From: CAVPMN01 sp963706425
GTDB lineage: Bacteria > Actinomycetota > Acidimicrobiia > Acidimicrobiales > Acidimicrobilacustridaceae
Assembly (NCBI GenBank): GCA_963706425.1
Contig: CAVPMN010000001.1
Coordinates: forward strand, 930,001-994,000
Length of the DNA stretch: 64,000 bases
Direction: 5' to 3'
Shown here: in pieces, positions 56,477-64,000 of the stretch
Layout: each line of letters begins with the position of its first letter
Position numbering within the stretch: the stretch's first letter is position 1
Notes under the pieces: model-generated
Databases searched by the model: none
Seen by the model: the letters and a program-made list of their open reading frames with translations, nothing else
Told to the model about the DNA's origin: nothing
Translations under genes and position numbers: made by a program

Positions 56477-57163
56477 ATGGCACGGGACGACAACGACGAC
56501 CAACCGTTCTACGGCAAGGGCATCCTCGGCGGCCCGATCGATCTCGAGGGCCGCCGGCGGCTCACGAAGGACAAGGCACCGGTGCGCCGAGCCGTTGCCC
56601 CGAAGCCCGACCCCGAGGTGCGCACGGCGTCCGGGTCGATCGCGGTGGCCGGCGCGCCCGCCCGTGTGGCCCGCGCCAGTCGCATCCTGGTCGAAGGCGT
56701 GCACGACGCCGAGCTGGTCGAGCGGGTGTGGGGCGACGACCTGCGCATCGAGGGCGTGGTGGTCGAGCTGCTCGAGGGCGCCGACCATCTCACCGAGGTC
56801 GTCCGCCGCTTCGGGCCCCGACCCGGCCGCCGCCTCGGCATCCTGCTCGACCACCTCGTCGACCAGTCGAAGGAGTCGCGTCTGGCGTCCGAGGTCGACC
56901 ACCCCGACGTGCTGATCACGGGCCATCCCTACGTCGACATCTGGGCCGCGGTGAAGCCCCGGCTGGCCGGGCTCGACCGCTGGCCCGACATCCCCAAGGG
57001 CACCTCGTGGAAGGCCGGCATCTGTGCCGCCGTCGGCGAGCCCGACCCCCGCCGCTTCTGGACCGGGCTGCTCGGGTCGGTCACCAGCTACGCCGACCTC
57101 GAGCCACCGCTGGTGGGTGCGGTCGAGCAGCTCATCGACTTCGTGACCGAGCCGGCGACCTGA
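56477..57163 (+). CDS. DUF3097 family protein
   Basis: A 228-residue protein of the actinobacterial family DUF3097. ILVEGVHDAELVERVWGDDLR with EGVVVELLEGADHL resembles a Toprim fold (acidic EG and D residues), and LGILLDHLVDQSKESRL, HPDVLITGHPYVDIWAAVKP and IPKGTSWKAGIC follow. Toprim-like folds bind metal and act on nucleic acids or phosphates, but DUF3097 has no established role. It is flanked by the ABC ATPase and an SRPBCC gene on the same strand. Confidence 0.87.
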   Translation: MARDDNDDQPFYGKGILGGPIDLEGRRRLTKDKAPVRRAVAPKPDPEVRTASGSIAVAGAPARVARASRILVEGVHDAELVERVWGDDLRIEGVVVELLEGADHLTEVVRRFGPRPGRRLGILLDHLVDQSKESRLASEVDHPDVLITGHPYVDIWAAVKPRLAGLDRWPDIPKGTSWKAGICAAVGEPDPRRFWTGLLGSVTSYADLEPPLVGAVEQLIDFVTEPAT

Positions 57164-57166
57164 TCG

Positions 57167-57637
57167 ATGAGCACCCCAAGATCGTTCGACTTCGACCGCT
57201 CGTGGGACTTCACGGTGTCGCCGTCCGACTTCTGGGAGACCATCCAACGCACCGACGACTTCCCCAAGTGGTGGGGATGGTTGGCCCACTTCGAAGGTGA
57301 CGAACTCGCGCCGGGGGCGCGTGCCACCTTCGAGGTGCGCTCGCCGCTGCCCTACTCGCTGCACCTCACCGTGGCCGTCACCGATGTCGTCGATCATCAG
57401 CTGGTGGCGACCGAGGTGACCGGCGATCTGGAAGGCCCGGCGCGGCTCGAGATCGACGAGACCGAAGCCGGCTGCCAGGCCCGGCTGGTGTGGTCGCTCG
57501 ATCCGCGCCAGCGGGTGTTGAGCGCTCTCGCCTCGGTGAGCCGTCCATTGATGGTGTGGGCCCACGACCAAGTGGTGCAGATGGGCGTGTCGCAGTTCCG
57601 GCGCATGGCGCTGCGCGAGCCGCGCGACGCGGCCTGA
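57167..57637 (+). CDS. SRPBCC-family protein
   Basis: A 156-residue single-domain protein of the START-like superfamily. FDFDRSWDFTVSPSDFWETIQRTDDFPKWWGWL is the typical opening, with a beta-grip and a C-terminal helix (LMVWAHDQVVQMGVSQF). Such proteins bind hydrophobic ligands or polyketides or help cyclise them. It starts four bases after the DUF3097 stop and ends immediately beside the convergent ABC permease gene, so it is part of the DUF3097 transcript. Confidence 0.85.
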   Translation: MSTPRSFDFDRSWDFTVSPSDFWETIQRTDDFPKWWGWLAHFEGDELAPGARATFEVRSPLPYSLHLTVAVTDVVDHQLVATEVTGDLEGPARLEIDETEAGCQARLVWSLDPRQRVLSALASVSRPLMVWAHDQVVQMGVSQFRRMALREPRDAA

Positions 57638-58447
57638 TCAGCCGCGCTTGACCCGGCCCTTCAGAGCCAGGAACGCCAAGGTCATGCTCACCACGCCCAC
57701 GGCCAGCACACACGCCAGACCTTGGGCCAGCACGCTCCAGTCCCACCCCACGTAGATGAGCGATCGCAGCGCGTCGAGCAGGTAGGTGACCGGGTTGTAG
57801 GTGGCCACCGTCGACAGCCACCCGGTGAGGTACTCCTGAGGGACGAAGGCAGTGGTGAGGAAGGCGAACGGGAAGAACAGGATGAAGCTGGAGTTGACCG
57901 CCGCCGGGCTGCCGGTCTTGAGCGCGATGGCGTAGGGGAACCCGGTGAACACCAGGCCCCACAGCCCGGCGAGCAGCAGGAACGCCAACACCCCGAGGAT
58001 GCCGGTGTCGAAGCTGACGCCCACCACGTAGCCGAGCCCGACCACGGGGATGCACAGCGCCACCACCAGCGCGAAGTCGGCGACCATCAGGCCCAACAGC
58101 AGCGCAAGCCGGTTCATGGGCGTCATGAGCATGCGGTCGAAGTAGCCGTCTTGGATGTCGATGACGAGCGTGGACGCGCGGCTGATGCCGGTGACCGCGA
58201 ACACGATGGCGACCGGGAGCTGGAAGGCGGCGTAGCTGTAGGGCAGGTCGAGGCTGTCGAAGACGTCGCTCAACGACCCGAGATTCACGGCGAAGAAGAA
58301 CACCGGGACGATGAGGGCCGGGATGACCCCCTCTACGTCGCGAGGGATGAGGCGCAGGGCGCGTGACGCCACCGACGCCACATCGCGCACGAACCCCGTG
58401 CGACGGGCCCGGATGGTGGTGCCGACGGGCACGGTGGTGGTGCTCAT
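57638..58447 (-). CDS. ABC-2 type transport permease
   Basis: A 269-residue membrane protein with six hydrophobic segments and the ABC-2 family pattern: VIPALIVPVFFFAVNLG, DIQDGYFDRMLMTPMNRLALLLG, and FPFAFLTTAFVPQEYLTGWLSTVATYNPVTYLLDALR, the last being the drug-exporter signature. With the overlapping ATPase gene it forms a DrrAB/NodIJ-like exporter, probably for a lipid, glycolipid or drug. ATG overlaps the ATPase stop by four bases (ATGA). Confidence 0.92.
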   Translation of the reverse strand: MSTTTVPVGTTIRARRTGFVRDVASVASRALRLIPRDVEGVIPALIVPVFFFAVNLGSLSDVFDSLDLPYSYAAFQLPVAIVFAVTGISRASTLVIDIQDGYFDRMLMTPMNRLALLLGLMVADFALVVALCIPVVGLGYVVGVSFDTGILGVLAFLLLAGLWGLVFTGFPYAIALKTGSPAAVNSSFILFFPFAFLTTAFVPQEYLTGWLSTVATYNPVTYLLDALRSLIYVGWDWSVLAQGLACVLAVGVVSMTLAFLALKGRVKRG

Positions 58448-59418
58448 TCGTCCTCCCCGCGGATGTGGGCGCCGGTGAGCTCGAAGAAGACGTCGTCGAG
58501 CGTGGGTGTGCGCAACGACAGGTCGACCACCCTGACACCGCAGCCGTTGAGGGCGACCGCCACCGGGCTGATGGTGGCCGCGCCGTCGGCGGTGGAGATG
58601 GTGACGGCGTCGCCGCGGATGTGCGCGCTGTCGACGCCGTCGATGTCCTCGACCGCGGCCAGTGCCGTCTCGAGCTGGGCGCTGCCCTGCCCGTCGGTGT
58701 CGAAGCGGGCGGTGATGACGTCGTTGCCGAGGTTGCGCTTGAGTGCCTCGGGCGGGCCCTCGACGACGATGCGGCCTTCGTTGATGATGCTGACCCGGTC
58801 GGCCAGCTCGTCGGCCTCTTCGAGATATTGCGTGGTGAGGAAGATGGTCATGCCGAGCTCGGTGTTGAGCCGGCGCACCTCGTCCCACACGCTCACCCGG
58901 CTCACCGGGTCGAGCCCGGTGGTGGGCTCGTCGAGGAAGAGGATCTGCGGGTTGTGCACCAGCGCCGCCGCCAGGTCGAGTCGCCGGCGCATGCCGCCCG
59001 AGTAGGTGCCGGCTCGCCGGTCGATGGCATCGCCGATGTCGACGAGACGGAGCACGTCGTTGACCCGCTCGTCGATCTCGTGGCGGTGCAGGCCGTAGTA
59101 GCGGCCCTGCAGCCACAACAGCTCACGACCGGTGAGCTTGGGGTCGATCGCCGCGTCCTGCATGGCGGCGCCGATGTTGAGCCGCACCTCGTCGGGCTCG
59201 GTGGCGATGTCGTGACCCGCCACCAGCGCCCGCCCGCCGGTGGGCGAGAGCAGGGTGCAGAGCATCTTGACGGTGGTGGACTTGCCCGCCCCGTTGGGAC
59301 CGAGGAAGCCGTAGATCTCGCCGGATGGGATGGACAGGTCGACACCATCGACTGCGTCGAAGTCGCCGAAGGACCGCCTCAGCTCGTGTGCCTCGATGGC
59401 CGGGCCTGCAGTGTGCAT
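58444..59418 (-). CDS. DrrA-like ABC exporter ATP-binding protein
   Basis: A 324-residue ATPase of the DrrA family. Walker A GPNGAGKST, signature YSGGMRRRLDLA, Walker B ILFLDEPTTGLD, switch residue TTQYLEEAD, and the C-terminal DrrA extension (VEGPPEALKRNLGNDV, STADGAATISPVAVALNGCGV). It drives export through the permease translated directly downstream (ATGA overlap). The cargo is unknown; daunorubicin-type efflux is only the family namesake. Confidence 0.93.
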   Translation of the reverse strand: MHTAGPAIEAHELRRSFGDFDAVDGVDLSIPSGEIYGFLGPNGAGKSTTVKMLCTLLSPTGGRALVAGHDIATEPDEVRLNIGAAMQDAAIDPKLTGRELLWLQGRYYGLHRHEIDERVNDVLRLVDIGDAIDRRAGTYSGGMRRRLDLAAALVHNPQILFLDEPTTGLDPVSRVSVWDEVRRLNTELGMTIFLTTQYLEEADELADRVSIINEGRIVVEGPPEALKRNLGNDVITARFDTDGQGSAQLETALAAVEDIDGVDSAHIRGDAVTISTADGAATISPVAVALNGCGVRVVDLSLRTPTLDDVFFELTGAHIRGEDE

Positions 59419-59483
59419 GGTTCCGGAGGCTACCGAGCAGCTGTGACAGTCACGCGGGTGACACCCCGGTAGCCTGCGGACCG

Positions 59484-60649
59484 ATGTGCGACACCATGTG
59501 CTCGGTGCAGCCCGGCCGCACCCTGTTCGCCAAGAACTCCGATCGTCCGGTCGCCGAGATCCAGCTGATCGAGGCCTTCGCACCGCCGAGGCCCGGGCGG
59601 CCACCTGCGCACGCAGTATCTCGACATCGGACGACGCCGGCGCGGCGCGGGTCGTCGGCGCCCGGCCCGACTGGTTGTGGGGCTTCGAGCACGGGCTCAA
59701 CGAGCACGGTGTGGCGATCGGCAACGAGAAGGTGTGGACGACCGACGACGCCGCCACGGCGCCGCCTGCGCTCATCGGCATGGACCTGGTGCGTCTCGGC
59801 CTCGAGCGGGCCGCCACGGCTGATCAGGCGGTCGATGTCATCACCGAGCTGCTCGCCACCCACGGGCAGGGGGGCATCGCCGACGCGATCGACGACGAGG
59901 CCTACTTCTCGTCGTTCCTCATCGCCGACCCGCACGGCGCGTGGGTGCTCGAGACCAGTGGCCGCCAGTGGGCGGCCCGAGCCGTCACCGGTGGCGCGGC
60001 GATCTCCAACCGCATCTCGCTCAGCACCGACTGGCAGCGCGCGTCGACCGATTTCGCCGAGGGCGGCGACTGGGATCGGGTGCGCGATCCCGACGCGTGG
60101 ACCGGGCTGGCCGACATCCGCCTGGCGGTCACCCGCCCGGCGGTCGAGTCGAACCCCGCGTTGTCGGCTCGCGACCTCGCCCGCGTGCTTCGCGATCACG
60201 GACCGCACCACGGCGTTCCCGATCCTCAGATCGACGCGGACGGCACGGGCATCACGGTGTGCATGCACGTGCGCGACTACCAGTGCACCACGTCGTCGAT
60301 CATCGCTCAGCTCGAGCCCGACCGGCCGCCTCGCTCATGGGTGGCCATGGGCAGCCCGTGCGTGAGCGTCTACCTGCCGCTGTTCGATGCGGCCGACGTG
60401 CCCGGCGCGCTGGCCGACCCGGCCACGTTCGCCCGCTTCGCCCGCCTGCGCGAGCGGGTCGAGACGACACCGTGGGACAGAGCGGAGTCGGACCAGGCCC
60501 TGGCCGAGATCCGCGAGGTGCTCGACCCGATCGAGGACGAGCTGTGGGCCGAGGCCGACGGGCTGGCCGACCAGCCCGACCAGTGGTCGGCGTTCGCGGT
60601 GAACAGCTGGCGACAAGTAGACGCGGGGCTCACCAAGCTCAGCGTGTGA
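59484..60649 (+). CDS. secernin-like peptidase C69 family protein, two +1 frameshifts
   Basis: A joined product of about 387 residues. It begins MCDTMCSVQPGRTLFAKNSDRPVAEIQLIEAF; the Cys at position 2, exposed by Met removal, is the expected Ntn-hydrolase nucleophile of C69/secernin proteins. The frame moves +1 near 59596 (an extra g after cccgg) and again at about 59629. The remainder, from DDAGAARVVGARPDWLWGFEHGLNEHG through VTRPAVESNPALSARDL, is in one frame. The natural substrate is unknown; dipeptide or amide hydrolysis is typical. Confidence 0.85.
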
Positions 60650-60689
60650 CCGCGCTGGGCGGAGCCACCCGGCGATCTGGATCGTGCCG

Positions 60690-61889
60690 CTATACCTCGC
60701 ACACGGCAATCGCTGGTGCGTCACGTCGGGCCTTGTCTGTCGCAGTGTGAAGGTCCGCAAGCGAGGTGTAGGTGAGGCGGTCAGGGTCGAGTCCGAGCGC
60801 TCCGGCATCGCGTGAGTCGAGACGTTCGACGAGGGGCTTGGAGGCGAGGGCGCGGCCGCCCGTGGCGCAGGCTTCGATGCGCGCGGCTTCGTTCACCTCG
60901 TCGCCCAGCGCGGTGACCTCAGTTCGCCCGCCGGTGGTGATATTGCCGACATAGAGCGTGGAACCCCAGTGCAGACCGAAGCGCAGGACGACATCTTCAG
61001 GTCGCAGATCGCTTCGGATGGCAACGTCATGCACCGCTGTCCGCAGGGAACGAGCGGCGGTGATGCAGGCATGTCCAGCGGCGGACTCCGAGCCGGCCGT
61101 CTCAGCCAGGAAGAACGCGACGACCCCGTCGCCCACATGGCGACCGACCAACCCGCCGGCGTCGATCACGCACTGGTCAGCCGCCCGGACGAGACGACGT
61201 CCCAGAGCGAAGTACGCGGCGGTGGACAGACGCTTGGCCAACGCGGTCGAACCCTCGAGGTCGGCGAACAGGATCGCCGCGGGCCGTCGGGCCGGCCTGG
61301 CCATGAGCTGCATGCGCTCGAGGTGTCTCGGGTCGCTCTCGGCGATCATCGCCGCGATCGTGTCCATTCCCCCTGCCGGTTTCGGGATCAAGGCGGTGCC
61401 CGCGAGTCGCCCAGACTCGTCTCGGATGCGCAGGGCCATCATGGGGATGGGTACGGATCCGCCCATGGACGTCCCCTGGCCGATGTGGGACACCGCCGTC
61501 ACGTCGACAGACTGCAACCCGTCGATCAGGTCGTGGAGAAGCGGGTCGACGAGCTCCCGCAACTCATCGTGACACCCTCCTGCGTCGGACAGCACCAAAC
61601 CGCCGTAGGTGGCGAAGAGCCCACGGTTCAACCGCTCGGTGTTCGAGCCCAGCCGAAAGCCCCGACTCGCGGTCATTGCCGCTGGTCCGAACAGGTGATG
61701 GCCGATGGCGAAGTCAGCCAGCTCGCCGGCACCGAATGTCCGACGCAGCTCATCGGTCACGTACACCAGACGCCACTCGTGATCCACGATCTGCGCCCAG
61801 TGCCCGGTGTTGCAGAGGGCCAACGCGACCTCGGCGAGCAGCGGGTCCTCCGGCAAGGGGTATGACCCCTGCTGGCCGTCGGCGGACAT
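60690..61889 (-). CDS. class III adenylate/guanylate-cyclase-domain protein
   Basis: A 399-residue cytoplasmic protein. Residues 1-190 look like a PAS-type sensor (GHWAQIVDHEWRLVYVTDELRRTFG). The C-terminal class III cyclase domain has the metal-binding pair in ILFADLEGST and RHVGDGVVAFF, and the transition-state Asn/Arg region ALGDEVNEAARIEACA. The domain looks catalytic, so cAMP (or cGMP) production is plausible. No partner gene is adjacent. It converges with the secernin-like gene. Confidence 0.9.
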   Translation of the reverse strand: MSADGQQGSYPLPEDPLLAEVALALCNTGHWAQIVDHEWRLVYVTDELRRTFGAGELADFAIGHHLFGPAAMTASRGFRLGSNTERLNRGLFATYGGLVLSDAGGCHDELRELVDPLLHDLIDGLQSVDVTAVSHIGQGTSMGGSVPIPMMALRIRDESGRLAGTALIPKPAGGMDTIAAMIAESDPRHLERMQLMARPARRPAAILFADLEGSTALAKRLSTAAYFALGRRLVRAADQCVIDAGGLVGRHVGDGVVAFFLAETAGSESAAGHACITAARSLRTAVHDVAIRSDLRPEDVVLRFGLHWGSTLYVGNITTGGRTEVTALGDEVNEAARIEACATGGRALASKPLVERLDSRDAGALGLDPDRLTYTSLADLHTATDKARRDAPAIAVCEV

Positions 61890-61972
61890 CTCCGAACGCT
61901 ACTGCGCGCCGACGCCTCCCACCGCCCGGGTGCACGGATGATTCTCACGGCATCGCCGGGTCGGGGAGTGTG

Positions 61973-62314
61973 TCAGGGAAGGTCGAGGATGATGGCAATC
62001 GTCTCGCGCAGTTGCGTGAGCACGGCCGCGCCGACGTTTCCGCGAACGTCGAGGATCCGTTGCGGCGACACGGCCCGAAGGTGCTGGCACTGCGCGGCGG
62101 AGACCGCGTCGAGCCCGTTCTGGTCGTCGGGATCGATGACCACCTCTGAGTGGAAGGAGCGGATCGTGCTCGTGAGCGGGATGACGTGGACGACCGTCGG
62201 CTCGGCATCGAGGATTCGTTGGGCGGTCACCAGCACGGCGGGGTGACGGAAGCCGGCTTCGCGTCCCTCGGGAGCGCCGAGCTCGAGGTCGACGACGTCA
62301 CCCGAGGTCGGCAT
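61973..62314 (-). CDS. MazF/PemK-like toxin endoribonuclease
   Basis: A 113-residue protein of the CcdB/MazF/PemK fold: SGDVVDLELGAPEGREAGFRHPAVLVTAQ at the N-terminus, then VVHVIPLTSTIRSFHSEVVIDPDDQ and LRAVSPQRIL. MazF-type toxins cleave mRNA or tRNA. The start at MPTSGDVV is chosen because the longer frame upstream is shadow and because it overlaps the antitoxin end by 17 bases, the usual toxin-antitoxin arrangement. Missing or altered catalytic residues cannot be judged by eye. Confidence 0.85.
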   Translation of the reverse strand: MPTSGDVVDLELGAPEGREAGFRHPAVLVTAQRILDAEPTVVHVIPLTSTIRSFHSEVVIDPDDQNGLDAVSAAQCQHLRAVSPQRILDVRGNVGAAVLTQLRETIAIILDLP

Positions 62315-62492
62315 CGAGCCAAGCGGTTTCGTCTTTCCGCAACGGCGCGGTGAGGTCGGCACCGATTCGATCTTGGCGAAGCGCCCGAACAGCGAGGGAG
62401 ACCGTGTTGCCGACGGTCGTGTGCAGCTCAGCGGCCAGGCGCTTGAGCTCTTCGTGCGTGGCGACGTCGATGCGGACACTCGTGCTCTGCAT
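62298..62492 (-). CDS. cognate antitoxin, ribbon-helix-helix type
   Basis: A 64-residue protein. MQSTSVRIDVATHEELKRLAAEL looks like a ribbon-helix-helix DNA-binding start, followed by a linker and an acidic tail (RKDETAWLDADLG) that would occupy the toxin active site. A start at 62492 is preferred over 62504 because a -10-like tatgct ends seven bases before it, suggesting a leaderless message. As usual, the antitoxin is encoded first and overlaps the toxin. Confidence 0.8.
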   Translation of the reverse strand: MQSTSVRIDVATHEELKRLAAELHTTVGNTVSLAVRALRQDRIGADLTAPLRKDETAWLDADLG

Positions 62493-62505
62493 GCAGATCA
62501 GCATA
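62493..62505 (-). promoter_or_regulatory. probable leaderless promoter of the toxin-antitoxin pair
   Basis: On the minus strand tatgct (62505-62500) is seven bases upstream of the antitoxin ATG, so transcription could begin at the start codon. No convincing -35 box was found. Such leaderless starts are common in actinobacteria. Confidence 0.4.
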
Positions 62506-62535
62506 CAGAGAGCAAACCCGAGCGGCGAGTGCGGG

Positions 62536-63048
62536 CTACGTGTTGGGCAGCAGGCCGAGGGCCTGGTCGACCCGGGCCGAGGCCTCTTCGTCGTCGACCG
62601 ACCACGACACCGCCAGCTCGGACGTGAGCACGTGGCGGGCGTTGGCGTACATCGACTTCTCGGCCGTCGAGAGCGAGCCGTTGCGCTGGCGGGCGGCCAG
62701 GTTGCGCACCACCTCGGCGCACTCGTAGACGTCGCCCGACTTCAGCTTCTCCTGGTGGTTCTTGAAGCGGCGCGACCAGTTGGAGGGCACCCGCACGTCG
62801 GTGGCGGCCAGCACCTCGAGCACGTCGGCGGCATCTTCCTCGGCGATGGCGGTGCGCACACCGAGGTCCTCGGCCCGATCCTCGGGCACCGACACCTTCA
62901 TGTCGCCGGAGGTGCCCCAGCCCCGCTGGGGGACCGAGAGCACCAGGTAGGTGACCTTCTTGCCGTCGACGGTTCGCTTTTCGCGGCCCACGATCTCGGC
63001 AACTCCGTGGGCTGGATAGACGACCTTGCTTCCGACGTCAAAGACCAC
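62536..63048 (-). CDS. carD: CarD-family RNA polymerase-binding regulator
   Basis: A 170-residue global transcription regulator that stabilises RNA-polymerase open complexes. The N-terminal RNAP-interaction domain (FDVGSKVVYPAHGVAEIVG) and the DNA-binding helical domain (NWSRRFKNHQEKLKSGDVYECAEVVRNL, LSTAEKSMYANARHVLTSEL) match mycobacterial CarD, including the conserved Trp of NWSRR. The GTG at 63048 is chosen because a ribosome site ggagg ends five bases upstream; an ATG at 63066 is the alternative. Some loop residues (GWGTSGDMK) are longer than in Mycobacterium. Confidence 0.93.
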   Translation of the reverse strand: MVFDVGSKVVYPAHGVAEIVGREKRTVDGKKVTYLVLSVPQRGWGTSGDMKVSVPEDRAEDLGVRTAIAEEDAADVLEVLAATDVRVPSNWSRRFKNHQEKLKSGDVYECAEVVRNLAARQRNGSLSTAEKSMYANARHVLTSELAVSWSVDDEEASARVDQALGLLPNT

Positions 63049-63147
63049 CACGACCTCCATAGACATTTCCAGACGGACCGTACAGTGTGCCTGAATCGGG
63101 CCCGGACCGCACCTCGGCCCCGGTTGCTCTACCCCACCGCACGGCGA

Positions 63148-64000
63148 TCAAGCCGCGCGACCGGCGGCCGTGCGCAGCCCCCGCAGCAGGAGATGGGTGT
63201 CTCCCAAGCGGCGGCGCAGCTCACGCTCGAGCCCGCCGATGGGCACCAGGTTCTGGGGGGCTCTGGGGTCCTTCTGGGGGACCGACGCGTAGCGGGGCAG
63301 GGCGATGCAGAGCCGGTCGGCCAGGGCGACGACGCCGTCGAGCGGTTGATCGGCCGGTGTCTCGAGGCGCACCACCCCGGCCCAGCCGTGCGTGATCGGG
63401 CCGGGGAGCCGCAGATACCAGGTGAACCGCGGCCGGCCCGTGTCGACGAGCAACAGCGGCGTGCGCTGCGCCACCGCCAAGCGGGTGATGACATCGCGCA
63501 CGATCTGCTCGCCGTACGACCGGCGATGGGTCTTCACGAAGCCCACCGCGCCGGGCCCCGACTGCCCGAACTTGAGCGGGCCGTCGACCACGACGAGCTC
63601 GGCCGGCGGAGCCACGGCGGCCACGTGACCCTCGAGCTCACCCATGCGCCGCTGCAACAGCAGCGACAGGTCGTCGGGGTCGTCGGTGGCGGCCGGGTGG
63701 AGGGCAAACGTGCCGAAGTCGGTGTGCACCGGCTCGGCGCCCTCGACCGGCGACAGCAGCACCCGTCGCACCTCGGCCGCGACGAGCGTGGCCGCGCCGT
63801 CGCAACGCACGGCCCCGGCGGCGTAGGACGCGCAGATGCCTCGACGGACATCGCCGCGATCGTCGGTGATCCACACCGTGGCCTCGATGCGCCGCACGCC
63901 GTCGACGAACAGGATCGAGGCCGGCTCGGCCAGCCCCGCCGGCGCCGACCGCGGCGCCCATTCGTCGACGGCCGACTCGACCCAGCAGTCGACCGGTGCG
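63148..64000 (-). CDS. possible NurA-like nuclease, 5' end outside the window
   Basis: An open frame running to the window edge, so the start is missing. ILFVDGVRRIEATVWITDDRG gives an Asp in the place of the first NurA metal ligand; the C-terminal part has FVKTHRRSYGEQIV, LLLVDTGRPRFTWYLRLPG, LPRYASVPQKDPRAPQNLVPIGGLERELRRRLGD. This resembles actinobacterial proteins encoded with a HerA-type helicase, but the similarity is by memory of pattern only. The neighbouring partner would be upstream, outside the window. Confidence 0.5.
   Translation of the reverse strand, partial: APVDCWVESAVDEWAPRSAPAGLAEPASILFVDGVRRIEATVWITDDRGDVRRGICASYAAGAVRCDGAATLVAAEVRRVLLSPVEGAEPVHTDFGTFALHPAATDDPDDLSLLLQRRMGELEGHVAAVAPPAELVVVDGPLKFGQSGPGAVGFVKTHRRSYGEQIVRDVITRLAVAQRTPLLLVDTGRPRFTWYLRLPGPITHGWAGVVRLETPADQPLDGVVALADRLCIALPRYASVPQKDPRAPQNLVPIGGLERELRRRLGDTHLLLRGLRTAAGRAA

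Overview
This window is high-GC (about 70%) actinobacterial chromosomal DNA. CarD, a DUF3097 protein, a SepX/GlpR-like membrane protein, a coenzyme-B12 acyl-CoA mutase large subunit, many GTG/TTG starts and densely packed short operons all fit. My best guess is the class Acidimicrobiia (Ilumatobacter/Microthrix-like); this rests on gene content and style, not on a marker gene. There is no rRNA, prophage, insertion sequence or CRISPR array. One tRNA (Ala, CGC) is present.

Layout. 1-10 kb: 3' end of an MFS transporter, an L,D-transpeptidase lipoprotein and a second lipoprotein, an alpha/beta hydrolase with a J-domain protein, a zinc-ribbon protein, the acyl-CoA mutase large subunit, divergent glpX, an SDR enzyme and a fatty-acid desaturase behind a perfect 28-bp palindrome. 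10-20 kb: SDR, membrane-anchored sulfite-oxidase-family molybdoenzyme, epimerase, enoyl-CoA hydratase, an unusual polytopic pentapeptide-repeat protein and a PAS-GGDEF-EAL protein. 20-26 kb: threonylcarbamoyl-AMP synthase, a sulfide:quinone-oxidoreductase-like/TusE/DsrE module, uppP, a GT39-like glycosyltransferase and a cold-shock gene with a strong terminator. 26-34 kb: hydrolases, a cupin, tRNA-Ala beside a translin-family gene, a molybdenum-cofactor cluster (moaC, moaA, moeA with a VOC protein and an aldo/keto reductase between) and galU. 34-42 kb: a CIRCE (HrcA) element before an FmdB-type zinc ribbon, a SAF-domain protein, tldD with two tldE/pmbA paralogues, a FlK-like thioesterase and a secreted protein with three 107-residue repeats. 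42-54 kb: an acetolactate-synthase-like TPP enzyme overlapping a lipoprotein, a UPF0104-type membrane protein, dxs, nfuA, a large secreted subtilisin, an SDR and an ABC-F ATPase. 54-64 kb: two ABC transporters, DUF3097, an SRPBCC protein, a secernin-like hydrolase, a class III nucleotide cyclase, a MazF-like toxin/antitoxin pair, carD and the partial end of a possible NurA-like nuclease.

Connections. The moa/moe genes supply the cofactor needed by the molybdoenzyme at 11.1-12.7 kb. The SQR-like, TusE and DsrE genes look like one sulfur-oxidation/relay operon. glpX, galU, dxs, uppP, the L,D-transpeptidase and the GT39 enzyme cover central carbon and envelope precursor metabolism. nfuA beside dxs is plausible because the later MEP-pathway enzymes need Fe-S clusters.

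Caution about sequence quality. At least a dozen otherwise well-conserved genes are split by single-base shifts. Nearly all are +1 insertions, often an extra G in a short G run. The joined protein is full length in each case, so I treat these as consensus errors rather than pseudogenes, and give joined coordinates.
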